8,722 bases of DNA from Syntrophorhabdus sp. PtaB.Bin184 (GCA_002067555.1 MVQQ01000122.1:1-8722), one strand, 5' to 3'. Positions 1-6,284 are shown, numbered from the stretch's first letter. A program made the numbers and translations. The notes: generated from the letters alone by a model not told the origin.

Positions 1-17
1 CATGTATCGTTTTCTTT

Positions 18-78
18 TTGGTTATTGGTTATTGCCTCTTTCTCTGGTCATTGGAATTTGGTCATTGGTCATTATCTT
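18..78. repeat. Degenerate heptanucleotide tandem array (left arm)
   Basis: This is a run of 7-nt units reading TTGGTTA or TTGGTCA on the plus strand. Exact or near-exact units lie at 18-24, 25-31, 44-50, 58-64 and 65-71, and degenerate units lie between them. The same unit family appears in the opposite orientation at 200-227, so the two arrays form an inverted pair around about 120 bp. There is no sign that the stretch is coded. Short open frames crossing it start inside the repeats and match no family I recognise. Confidence 0.7.
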
Positions 79-199
79 CTTCAAAAGGGATCAACCTCAT
101 CGGGAACGAAGGATTTACCTGTCCTGAATCGTTGTATTATAAGGAAGGCATTCCGGGAAATGGGCGAAAAAAACGGGTCAAGGGCAAGATCTTTTCCCC
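79..199. other. Spacer between inverted heptad arrays, no gene seen
   Basis: About 120 bp lie between the two heptad arrays. I see no credible coding region. The right part (167-199) belongs to the operon terminator described separately. The minus strand has a TATAAT hexamer at 136-141, but no acceptable -35 box 16-18 nt upstream, so I do not call a promoter. Confidence 0.5.
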
Positions 200-206
200 A
201 TGACCC
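167..206 (-). terminator. Rho-independent terminator of the xseB-rpoZ operon
   Basis: Read on the minus strand, GGGTCA (206-201) pairs with TGACCC (180-175). After one T-T mismatch (200/181), GGG (199-197) pairs with CCC (184-182), leaving a 12-nt loop. One G (174) follows, then seven T residues (173-167). This is the classical stem plus U-tract design, and it begins 33 nt beyond the rpoZ stop codon. On the plus strand the hairpin is not followed by a T-run, so the signal works only for the leftward operon. The 5' arm lies inside the heptad unit at 200-206. Confidence 0.75.
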
Positions 207-227
207 ATAACCTATTACCCATAACCC
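200..227. repeat. Heptanucleotide tandem array (right arm, inverted)
   Basis: Four consecutive 7-nt units occupy 200-206, 207-213, 214-220 and 221-227. On the plus strand they fit AT(G/A/T)ACC(C/T); on the minus strand they read (G/A)GGT(T/A/C)AT. The minus-strand form matches the plus-strand units at 18-78, so this array is an inverted relative of the left one. It lies between the rpoZ-end palindrome and the terminator loop, and its first unit supplies the 5' arm of the terminator stem. Confidence 0.7.
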
Positions 228-228
228 G

Positions 229-253
229 CGTTTACGCCGCTACGGCGTAAACG
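229..253. repeat. Perfect 11-bp palindrome over the rpoZ stop codon
   Basis: CGTTTACGCCG (229-239) and CGGCGTAAACG (243-253) are exact reverse complements separated by three bases. Those three bases (240-242) are the rpoZ stop codon, TAG on the coding strand, so in the mRNA the stop codon would be the hairpin loop. The sequence beyond it in the direction of transcription has no T-run, so this is not itself an intrinsic terminator. It could protect the 3' end of the message or be a REP-like repeat; the sequence alone does not decide. Confidence 0.8.
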
Positions 254-479
254 TTGACAGCTGGTAGGGGGTTTCTTTTGTTTCTATGGATTCTTTCTTT
301 TCGAAATAGATATGCTTCTCAGCGATCTCTCTCAGGGAGGTCACAATCTCCCTGTTCGTGGACTTCGTAAGGGGTTTCGCTCCCTTGATGAGCTGCTTCG
401 ACCGACGCGCCGCGAGATGGACAAGCTCGAAACGGTTCTCCACCATTTCCATACAATCTTCAACGGTTATTCTTGCCAT
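240..479 (-). CDS. rpoZ: DNA-directed RNA polymerase subunit omega
   Basis: The 79-residue product is the omega subunit, which binds the beta' subunit and helps core RNA polymerase assemble. The N-terminus follows the family closely: MARITVED at 1-8, NRFELV at about 15-20, the basic AARR stretch near 23-26, and the TSLREI segment near 47-52. The C-terminal tail after about residue 58 is poorly conserved, as usual in this family. The ATG at 479 has a purine-rich ribosome site just upstream (AGGAG and GAGAGGA). The gene overlaps the end of gmk by 20 nt, and gmk-rpoZ is a common bacterial pair. The last codons and the stop lie inside a perfect palindrome (229-253), so the sequence TFTP at the C-terminus is dictated by that repeat. 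The identification is secure. Confidence 0.95.
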   Translation of the reverse strand: MARITVEDCMEMVENRFELVHLAARRSKQLIKGAKPLTKSTNREIVTSLREIAEKHIYFEKKESIETKETPYQLSTFTP

Positions 480-1095
480 TATCCTCTCTCCTTATATCGT
501 CAATCGCCTTCAGGAACGTTGCGTATGCCTTTTCAAGATCGTCGTTGACGATAGTATAGCCGAATTCACCTTTTCTTGCAATTTCTTCTTCGACGCGCTT
601 CATCCGCGTCTCTATCTCTTTCTCGCCGCGCAGGGACAGGCGGTTGATGAGTTCTTCCACCGAGGGAGGCTCGATGAAGATGAGCCGTGCCGCCGCGCAC
701 TGGCCGCTGATGTTGATCGCGCCCTTCACGTCTATGTCGAGGATGATGTCCTTTCCTGCCTGCAGGATGGCCAGGATCTCTGCCCGGGGGGTCCCGTAGA
801 GATTTCCGTGGACCTTCTCCCATTCGAGAAAATGCCCTTTCGCTATCATGGACTCGAAGGTTCCCTCGTCCACGAAGTGGTAGTTCTTGCCGTCGACCTC
901 ATGCACCCGTCTTTGCCGTGTCGTGTAGGAAATGGAGAACTCGCTGCGACCGTCTTCCCTGAGGAAACGGTCAATGAGGGTGGACTTGCCCACACCCGAC
1001 GGACCGGAGACGACGATGAGGACGCCTTTTCTCGAATCATCGGGACAGGCCCCGGCCGGGGACGCCGTCCCCTTTCCATCCGGGTTATTCGACAT
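460..1095 (-). CDS. gmk: Guanylate kinase
   Basis: This 211-residue cytosolic enzyme phosphorylates GMP to GDP with ATP. The P-loop GPSGVGKS is at residues 31-38. The GMP-binding segment with TTR at 58-60 follows, then the G-N-x-Y-G-T block at 97-102, DIDVKGA at 120-126 and IEPPS at 141-145. Two details differ from the usual TTRxPRxGE signature: here it reads TTRQRRVHE, so the usual Pro is Arg and the usual Gly is His. The N-terminus carries about 23 residues before the first beta strand, longer than most Gmk proteins. No in-frame alternative start lies between the ATG at 1095 and the P-loop strand, so the extension looks real. The start overlaps the yicC end by 11 nt, with AGGTG just upstream as a weak ribosome site. 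Confidence 0.95.
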   Translation of the reverse strand: MSNNPDGKGTASPAGACPDDSRKGVLIVVSGPSGVGKSTLIDRFLREDGRSEFSISYTTRQRRVHEVDGKNYHFVDEGTFESMIAKGHFLEWEKVHGNLYGTPRAEILAILQAGKDIILDIDVKGAINISGQCAAARLIFIEPPSVEELINRLSLRGEKEIETRMKRVEEEIARKGEFGYTIVNDDLEKAYATFLKAIDDIRREDNGKNNR

Positions 1096-1954
1096 TCTGC
1101 ACCTGTTCCCGCATCTTCTCTATCTCCACCTTTATTCCTATGACCCGCTCGTTTATGTACAGATCGTTGGATTTGCTCCCGATGGTGTTCGTCTCCCGCA
1201 CCATCTCCTGAATGATGAAGTCAAGCTTTCTCCCCATGGGTTCAAGGGACGCCAGGGTGCTGCGGAAGTTCTCCAGGTGCCCCGTCAGGCGCACGATCTC
1301 TTCCGATATGTCGACGCGTTCCATATAGATGGCGATCTCCTGCAGGATCCGGCTCTCATCCACGGCGACGGATTGCGTTATCTCCGCTATCTTGCCCCGG
1401 AGCTTCTCCTCGTGGGCTTTGATGACCTCCGGCCAGCCGGCACCTATCTCGGCAAGACTGGCAGTTATGGTATCCAGTCTCCCGAGAAGGTCGTTCATGA
1501 TGTGCCCGCCTTCCCGTGCGCGCTCTTCATTGAGGGCGGCAATGAGGTCCGAGCATGCGGCCGTCAGTGCGTCCTCGGGAAGATTGTTGTTCTCCTCGTA
1601 TGCGAAGACGTCCTTGAGGGTGAAGACGCTCTCTATCGTCAGGTCCCCCGTGAGCCCGTATTTTTCCTTCAGATCGTGAGCCATCGCGGCGTATTGCCGC
1701 ACGACGTTCTCGTTTACCTTGGGTATGGCGATCTCGTCAGAGGCCTTTTCCCACTTGATGGTTACATCCACCTTTCCCCTCTTGACGTGCTTTTTCACGA
1801 GGTCCCTGAGTTTTTGCTCCGATGCGTAGTCAACCCGGGGTAGCCTGATGCTCATTTCAAGGTAGCGGCTGTTGAGACTCCGGGCCTCGCTCACGATCTT
1901 CCCCTCGGGGAAGTCCTTTTCGATCTTTGCGAATCCTGTCATGCTTCTCGGCAT
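1085..1954 (-). CDS. yicC: YicC family endoribonuclease
   Basis: The 289-residue product has both family domains. The N-terminal YicC part opens with SMTGF at 4-8 and has SLNSRYLE at 26-33. The C-terminal DUF1732 part includes DISEEI at 215-220, the GRKLDFIIQEM block at 241-251, RETNT at 253-257, and the typical ending MREQVQN at 281-287. E. coli YicC has been reported to act as an endoribonuclease, including on small RNAs; that role is transferred here by family membership. Full length matches the family. A good ribosome site (AAGGTGG) sits a few nt before the ATG and directly follows the stop of the DUF4416 gene, giving a 9-nt gap. The yicC-gmk-rpoZ order is widespread in proteobacteria. 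Confidence 0.93.
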   Translation of the reverse strand: MPRSMTGFAKIEKDFPEGKIVSEARSLNSRYLEMSIRLPRVDYASEQKLRDLVKKHVKRGKVDVTIKWEKASDEIAIPKVNENVVRQYAAMAHDLKEKYGLTGDLTIESVFTLKDVFAYEENNNLPEDALTAACSDLIAALNEERAREGGHIMNDLLGRLDTITASLAEIGAGWPEVIKAHEEKLRGKIAEITQSVAVDESRILQEIAIYMERVDISEEIVRLTGHLENFRSTLASLEPMGRKLDFIIQEMVRETNTIGSKSNDLYINERVIGIKVEIEKMREQVQNVE

Positions 1955-1963
1955 AATCCACCT

Positions 1964-2512
1964 TCATGGGTGCGGGTCTGCACGCCCACTGGTCCTCAGG
2001 GACTTCCTGCAGAGCTCTCTCCACCGGTTGAAAAGGGCTATCGTCTGCTCTTCGGCGTAATCGGGATACGTCCACTCGAGAGGGCGATATGACCCGTTGT
2101 TGAACATGAGCGTCAGGTCGGCGTGTATCCCTTTTCCCAGGTAGATCCTGTGCGCGTAGCCCTTTGTAGTGGCGAGTATAACATGTTCCAGAGCGATATA
2201 TCCAGAGTCAATGTTTACGGTCCTCCTGCCTTCCTTCGCGAAGAGGTCCTCCGTGGCATTGGTGGATACCTTGATGTCCGGGAGGATGTCCCGTTCGACA
2301 AGAGGGGAGAAAAGGACGTAGGATCGCATAAGCCCTTCGCCCATTTCCCTGTTGTAGTATGTTGTGTGGGTAAAAAGGGCCGGAGGGGTTCTCTCTTCAA
2401 CGGGTCCCACGATCCTGTAAAGGGCGCCGAGGACCGATTCGAGGTCCACGTGCCCGTTGAAGATGATGCTGGCGAAGAGCTTTACCTGCCTGGGGTGCCC
2501 GATTTTTCCCAT
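1964..2512 (-). CDS. DUF4416 family protein
   Basis: This 182-residue soluble protein has no signal peptide or membrane segment. It fits the uncharacterised DUF4416 family. Recognisable blocks are PRQVKLFAS near 7-15, THTTYYNREMGEGL at 48-61, and a long conserved core at about 100-135 containing NIDSGY, ATTKGYAHRIYLG and ADLTL. No catalytic function is established to my knowledge, and I do not assign one. The dense His, Lys, Tyr and Asp content of the core would suit ligand or metal binding, but that is speculation. It overlaps the end of tlyA by 31 nt, the longest overlap in the operon, so the two are probably co-translated. Its place between an rRNA methyltransferase and an endoribonuclease weakly hints at RNA metabolism. 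Confidence 0.85.
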   Translation of the reverse strand: MGKIGHPRQVKLFASIIFNGHVDLESVLGALYRIVGPVEERTPPALFTHTTYYNREMGEGLMRSYVLFSPLVERDILPDIKVSTNATEDLFAKEGRRTVNIDSGYIALEHVILATTKGYAHRIYLGKGIHADLTLMFNNGSYRPLEWTYPDYAEEQTIALFNRWRELCRKSLRTSGRADPHP

Positions 2513-3231
2513 AGGATGAAGTATTCCCTGTTCTTCTTCTCTTTTTCCCGTGGGGCCTCTACGGTTTCGATGGCGTCAAGGCCCAGTGTCCCGCCGAACT
2601 GCCTGATATCCGCGAGTACGAACTCTATCCTCCCGGAGTCCTTCACGATGCCTCCCTTGCCGACGTTGTATCGCCCCACCTCGAACTGCGGCTTGACGAG
2701 TGAGACGATGTGGCCCTCTTTGCCGAGAACACCTGCGGCGGCGGGAAGGATCTTCTTCAGGGAGATGAATGACACGTCTATCGTGATGATATCGACCCTC
2801 TCACCGACGTCGGCCTCGGTCAGGTAGCGGGCGTTGAAGTTCTCCCTGAGAACTATCCGTTCGTCGCCCCGGAGCTTCTCGTGGAACTGGTGCGTCCCGG
2901 AATCGACGGCGTAGACTTTCCTTGCCCCTTCCTTGAGGAGGCAATCGGTGAACCCGCCTGTCGAAGAGCCGATATCGAGGGCCGTCCGGCCGTGGACGGA
3001 AAGGCGGAAGGCGTCGAGGGCGGCCTTGAGCTTGACGCCGCCGAAGCTGACATAGGGGATGGGATCTCCCCTGACCTCGAGGCAGGCGGTCTCGTCGACC
3101 TTCCGGTCCGCCTTCAGGACCCTCTCGCCGTCGACGTACACCTCACCGGCCATGACCAGCACCCGGGCCTTTTCCCGCGACGGTGCCAGGGCGCGTCTTG
3201 CAAGCAGGATGTCTATTCTTTCCCTAGCCAC
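2482..3231 (-). CDS. tlyA: TlyA family rRNA 2'-O-methyltransferase
   Basis: The 249-residue product combines an N-terminal S4 RNA-binding domain (about 1-60) with an FtsJ/RrmJ-like methyltransferase domain. The SAM-binding motif I, DIGSSTGGFTD, is at 86-96. K69, D152 (in IDVSFI) and K180 (in VKPQFE) are at the expected places for the K-D-K-E tetrad of 2'-O-methyltransferases, with a Glu somewhere around 222-229. Characterised TlyA proteins methylate cytidine riboses in 16S and/or 23S rRNA and were once called hemolysins. The start is GTG at 3231, giving MARERIDIL, which aligns with known TlyA N-termini and overlaps the dxs end by 19 nt. One oddity is YVSFGG at 60-65, where the family normally has SRGG; Phe replaces the Arg. 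Confidence 0.92.
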   Translation of the reverse strand: MARERIDILLARRALAPSREKARVLVMAGEVYVDGERVLKADRKVDETACLEVRGDPIPYVSFGGVKLKAALDAFRLSVHGRTALDIGSSTGGFTDCLLKEGARKVYAVDSGTHQFHEKLRGDERIVLRENFNARYLTEADVGERVDIITIDVSFISLKKILPAAAGVLGKEGHIVSLVKPQFEVGRYNVGKGGIVKDSGRIEFVLADIRQFGGTLGLDAIETVEAPREKEKKNREYFILWEKSGTPGR

Positions 3232-5066
3232 GTCCGGACCGTTCTCACTATCCCATCGAGGTCGATGCCGAGAGACTTGCGCAGTGTTCCCTGGCCGCCG
3301 TGGGTAACGAAGACATCGGGGATACCCAGTGACCTGAAGGGGATGAGCGATCCCGCTCTGGCGAGGGCCTCCCCGACTCCGCTGCCGAATCCGCCGATGA
3401 GCACGTTCTCTTCCAGAGTGAGGATGCGCCCTGTCCGCGCGGCCACTTCGGCAAGGAGGTTCTCGTCCATTGGTTTAATGAACCTGCCGTTGATGACGCC
3501 GGCATCCACGCCGCCGCCGGCGAGCACGTCCGCGGCTTCCATGGCCGTGGCGACCATGTTCCCGCAGGCTATCATGGTGATGTCCCTGCCTTCACGGAGC
3601 AATTCCCAGGTGCCGAAAGGTATCTCGTGGAAGTCATCTTCGATCGGCACGCCCAGGGCCTCCCCGCGGGGGTAGCGGATGGCGACGGGCCTGGCGTAGC
3701 GGTAGCCGGAATAGAGCATGTGCCTGAGTTCATTCTCGTCCTTCGGCGCCATGAGGACCATGTTCGGGATGTGGCGGAAATAGCTAAGGTCGTAGACTCC
3801 GTGATGGGTGGGCCCGTCCTGTCCCACTATCCCGCTGCGGTCCACGGCGAACACCACGGGCAGGTTCTGAAGGCACACGTCGAGGATGATCTGATCGTAG
3901 GCCCTTTGCAGAAAGGTGGAATAGATGGCGACAAAGGGTTTGAGCCCTCCGAGGGCGAGGGCCGCCGAAAAGGTGACCCCGTGCTGCTCGGCGATTCCTA
4001 TGTCGTAGAACCTGTCGGGGAAGATGGCCGAAAACTTGTCGAGACCCGTGCCGAGGCCCATGGCCGCCGTGATCGCCACCACCCTCTCGTCCATCTTTGC
4101 GAGGTCGATTATCGTGTCACCGAATACGTCGGTATAGGTCTTCTTTCCCCTGGAAAGGCTGTTGCCTGTGGTGAGTTCGAAGGTCGAGATGCCATGGAAC
4201 CGTTCAGGGTCGTCCTCGGCATGGGTGTAACCTTTGCCCTTTCTGGTTATGACGTGGACGAGAAGGGGTCCTTTGAGTCTGCTCACGTTCCTCATCGTCT
4301 CGAGGAGGTGTTCCATGTTGTGGCCGTCGACGGGACCGACGTAGGTGAAACCCAGTTCCTCGAAGATCATTCCCGGCCCGAAGATTCCCTTGACGGCCTC
4401 TTCCAGGTATCGTGCCGTCCTGTATATGGTTGGCATGGCCTTCATCCGGTTCTTCAGCTCTTCCCGGATGCCGCTCATGAACTCTCCTGTCATGATCCGG
4501 TTGAGGTGGCTCGCTAGGCCTCCGACGTTCTTCGAAATGGACATCTCGTTGTCGTTCAGGACGACGATGATATCACTTCTGAGGTGTCCGGCGTGGTTCA
4601 GGGCCTCGAAGGCCATGCCACCCGTCAGCGAGCCGTCCCCGATGACGGCTATGATCCGGGAGGACGAACCCAGCTTCCTCTTGCTCTCGGCGAGCCCCGT
4701 CGCGACGGATATGGAGTTGCTGGCATGGCCCGTATCGAACACATCGTAGGGGCTTTCCGCCTTGCAGGGGAAACCGGAGAGCCCCCCGTCCTGGCGGATC
4801 GTGCAGAAACTTTCCCGTCTGCCTGTCAGGAGCTTGCACGTGTAGCACTGATGGCCGACGTCCCAGACGATCTTGTCCTCGGGAGGGTTGAAGACATAGT
4901 AGAGGGCGATGGTAAGCTCGACGGTGCCGAGGTTCGAGGCAAGGTGTCCGCCCGTCCGGGATATGACATCCGTGATGTAGGGGCGTATCTCGCCGGCGAG
5001 CTCGGCGAGCTGGGCGATAGACAATTTTTTGAGATCCTCGGGAGAATTGATTGTCTGGAGAAGCAT
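3213..5066 (-). CDS. dxs: 1-deoxy-D-xylulose-5-phosphate synthase
   Basis: This 617-residue thiamine-diphosphate enzyme condenses pyruvate and glyceraldehyde-3-phosphate to DXP, the entry step of the MEP isoprenoid pathway. Seen in order: GGHLAS with H41, VGHQ at 70-73, GHAS at 113-116, the ThDP motif from GDG (143-145) to NDN (171-173), GPVDGH at 244-249, the catalytic Glu E360 in IAEQH, the R388-A-Y390 segment, GPTHHG at 418-423, RYPRG at 464-468 and the C-terminal transketolase domain with GGFGSGVGE near 558-566. Length matches the E. coli enzyme. Residue 77 is Cys in HQCYTCK, where most DXS proteins have His before Lys. The start ATG overlaps the ispA stop as TAATG, the form expected for coupled translation, and it lies directly after its pathway partner ispA. 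Confidence 0.97.
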   Translation of the reverse strand: MLLQTINSPEDLKKLSIAQLAELAGEIRPYITDVISRTGGHLASNLGTVELTIALYYVFNPPEDKIVWDVGHQCYTCKLLTGRRESFCTIRQDGGLSGFPCKAESPYDVFDTGHASNSISVATGLAESKRKLGSSSRIIAVIGDGSLTGGMAFEALNHAGHLRSDIIVVLNDNEMSISKNVGGLASHLNRIMTGEFMSGIREELKNRMKAMPTIYRTARYLEEAVKGIFGPGMIFEELGFTYVGPVDGHNMEHLLETMRNVSRLKGPLLVHVITRKGKGYTHAEDDPERFHGISTFELTTGNSLSRGKKTYTDVFGDTIIDLAKMDERVVAITAAMGLGTGLDKFSAIFPDRFYDIGIAEQHGVTFSAALALGGLKPFVAIYSTFLQRAYDQIILDVCLQNLPVVFAVDRSGIVGQDGPTHHGVYDLSYFRHIPNMVLMAPKDENELRHMLYSGYRYARPVAIRYPRGEALGVPIEDDFHEIPFGTWELLREGRDITMIACGNMVATAMEAADVLAGGGVDAGVINGRFIKPMDENLLAEVAARTGRILTLEENVLIGGFGSGVGEALARAGSLIPFRSLGIPDVFVTHGGQGTLRKSLGIDLDGIVRTVRTWLGKE

Positions 5067-5950
5067 TACGAAACCCTGTTGCCGATGAAGCGCGCTATGT
5101 CCTCGAGTATGCGGCCGTTCTCTCCCAGGAATGCGATCGATCTCACTGCTTCATCGACGAGTTGCTCCAGTTTGTACTTGGAAGCGAGAATACCGTAATG
5201 TTTGACGTAGGTCTGTTTGTTGGCGTCTTTTTTCAGCTTCTTGCCAACCATTTCTTCGTCGCCTTCCACGTCGAGGATGTCATCCATGATCTGAAAGGCG
5301 AGCCCTATGGCATCGCCGTACCGGGTGAAACCCTTGAGTTCCCTCACCCTGGCCCCGCCCGCGATCGCGCCGACCCGGACGGACGCGCGAAGCATGGCGG
5401 CCGTCTTGTGGGAATGGATGTAATGGAGGATGTTCCTGGTGCCTTCCTTGTTCTCGTATATTATGTCCATCACCTGGCCGCCGACCATCCCTTCGGCCCC
5501 GGCCGCGTGAGCTATCTCGAATACCATCTGTCTCGATATCTTCGGACTCACCCTTTCCGTGAACCGCTGGTCCGTGAGGACCCTGAATGCCTCCGTGAGC
5601 AGACCGTCGCCGGCCATGATGGCCACGGCATCACCGAAGGCCCTGTGGCATGTCGGCCTGCCGCGCCGGGTGTCGTCATTGTCCACGCAGGGGAGGTCAT
5701 CATGGATGAGGGAATAGGTGTGGATCATCTCGAGGGTGCAGAAGCAGGGGAGGAAATCGTCGGCACTCTTCCCCTTGGCCTCGCAGGCGGCTATCGCAAG
5801 AATGGGCCGGATCTTTTTCCCGTTGCTGAAGAGCATGTATTCCATGGCATTTCTGAGAATGCCCGGGGTGGAGACGAAGCTCGCGCAGATGTCCCTGAGC
5901 ATGTTCTCGACCACTATTTTCTTGTCATGGAGATAGCTGGCCAGATCCAC
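5066..5950 (-). CDS. ispA: Polyprenyl (farnesyl/geranylgeranyl) diphosphate synthase
   Basis: The 294-residue all-helical enzyme joins isopentenyl diphosphate to allylic diphosphates to make C15 or C20 prenyl chains for quinone and cell-wall carriers. The first Asp-rich motif is DDLPCVDNDD at 84-93, with the DDxxxxD spacing of bacterial FPP synthases. The second is DDILD at 223-227. The GKKIRP segment (44-49), GGQVMD (157-162) and K182-T183 are also present. Exact chain length cannot be read with confidence. The start is GTG at 5950, fused to the xseB stop as TAGTG, and no better start is needed because the family N-terminus fits. The stop overlaps the dxs ATG by 1 nt. The xseB-ispA-dxs order is classic in proteobacteria. 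Confidence 0.95.
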   Translation of the reverse strand: MDLASYLHDKKIVVENMLRDICASFVSTPGILRNAMEYMLFSNGKKIRPILAIAACEAKGKSADDFLPCFCTLEMIHTYSLIHDDLPCVDNDDTRRGRPTCHRAFGDAVAIMAGDGLLTEAFRVLTDQRFTERVSPKISRQMVFEIAHAAGAEGMVGGQVMDIIYENKEGTRNILHYIHSHKTAAMLRASVRVGAIAGGARVRELKGFTRYGDAIGLAFQIMDDILDVEGDEEMVGKKLKKDANKQTYVKHYGILASKYKLEQLVDEAVRSIAFLGENGRILEDIARFIGNRVS

Positions 5951-6171
5951 TATTCGTTATCCCCGGGGAAGGGGGCCTTTTCCACCGTCCCGTCTTCTTT
6001 CCTGATCAATATATCCACTTTCTTTTCGACCTCGTCAAGCCTTCGCGAGAGCTCTTTCGTGAGGTCGAGACCCTCCTTGAAAAGACCTAACGCCTCATCA
6101 AGGGGTATTTTCCCTTCATCGAGGGTCTTAACGATATCTTCCAGTTTTTTCAACCCTTCTTCAAATTTCAT
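5950..6171 (-). CDS. xseB: Exodeoxyribonuclease VII small subunit
   Basis: The 73-residue helical, highly charged protein is the small subunit of exonuclease VII, which degrades single-stranded DNA together with XseA. The family pattern is clear: FEEGLKKLEDIV at 3-14, the G-K-I-P-L-D-E-A turn at about 20-27, GLDLTKEL near 35-42, and VDILI near 52-56. Its partner xseA is not in this window; the neighbouring upstream gene is a divergent phosphatase. The ATG at 6171 is the only usable start, because an in-frame stop lies a short way upstream and no start codon lies between. There is no ribosome-binding site before it. A TATAAT box ends only 13 nt upstream, so the message would have a very short leader. 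It is the first gene of the leftward operon. Confidence 0.93.
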   Translation of the reverse strand: MKFEEGLKKLEDIVKTLDEGKIPLDEALGLFKEGLDLTKELSRRLDEVEKKVDILIRKEDGTVEKAPFPGDNE

Positions 6172-6184
6172 GATGGAAGTATTT

Positions 6185-6214
6185 ATTATAGACCTTTAGC
6201 ATTCGCTTTTGCAA
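6185..6214 (-). promoter_or_regulatory. Promoter of the xseB-rpoZ operon
   Basis: On the minus strand a consensus -10 box, TATAAT, occupies 6190-6185. A TTGCAA box (6214-6209, 4 of 6 matches to TTGACA) lies 18 nt upstream. The predicted start of transcription, about 7 nt beyond the -10 box, is near 6178, leaving a leader of only about 7 nt before the xseB ATG at 6171. The box is perfect and correctly placed in front of the first gene of the operon, but the -35 match is modest. Confidence 0.6.
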
Positions 6215-6250
6215 GCATTGATTTGTCCCTCCTAGATGCCTTTTCATCCT

Positions 6251-6278
6251 GTGAAAAAGACGGGATCCGGGGTAGAAT
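6251..6278 (+). promoter_or_regulatory. Candidate promoter for the PP2C phosphatase gene
   Basis: On the plus strand a -10-like TAGAAT (6273-6278, 5 of 6) is preceded by GTGAAA (6251-6256, 4 of 6) with a 16-nt spacer. Only 6 nt separate the -10 box from the ATG at 6285, so transcription would begin at or next to the start codon. No ribosome-binding site is visible before that ATG, which fits a leaderless message but also weakens the call. Confidence 0.4.
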
Positions 6279-6284
6279 ATCTCC

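Noticed and set aside
136..141. TATAAT on the minus strand in the left spacer
   Set aside because: No -35-like box at 16-18 nt spacing and no gene downstream within the window to support a promoter.
18..210. Two overlapping 61-residue open frames in the left gap
   Set aside because: They start within the heptad repeats, have no ribosome site and no recognisable family.
18..227. CRISPR array
   Set aside because: Units are only 7 nt, directly tandem and degenerate, without spacers of regular length or cas genes.
5051..6199. Long plus-strand open frame antisense to ispA and xseB (also 932-1843, 3627-4517 and 358-1143 antisense to other operon genes)
   Set aside because: Long antisense frames are expected in GC-rich coding DNA. 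Their translations show no recognisable motif, while the opposite strand holds complete known families.
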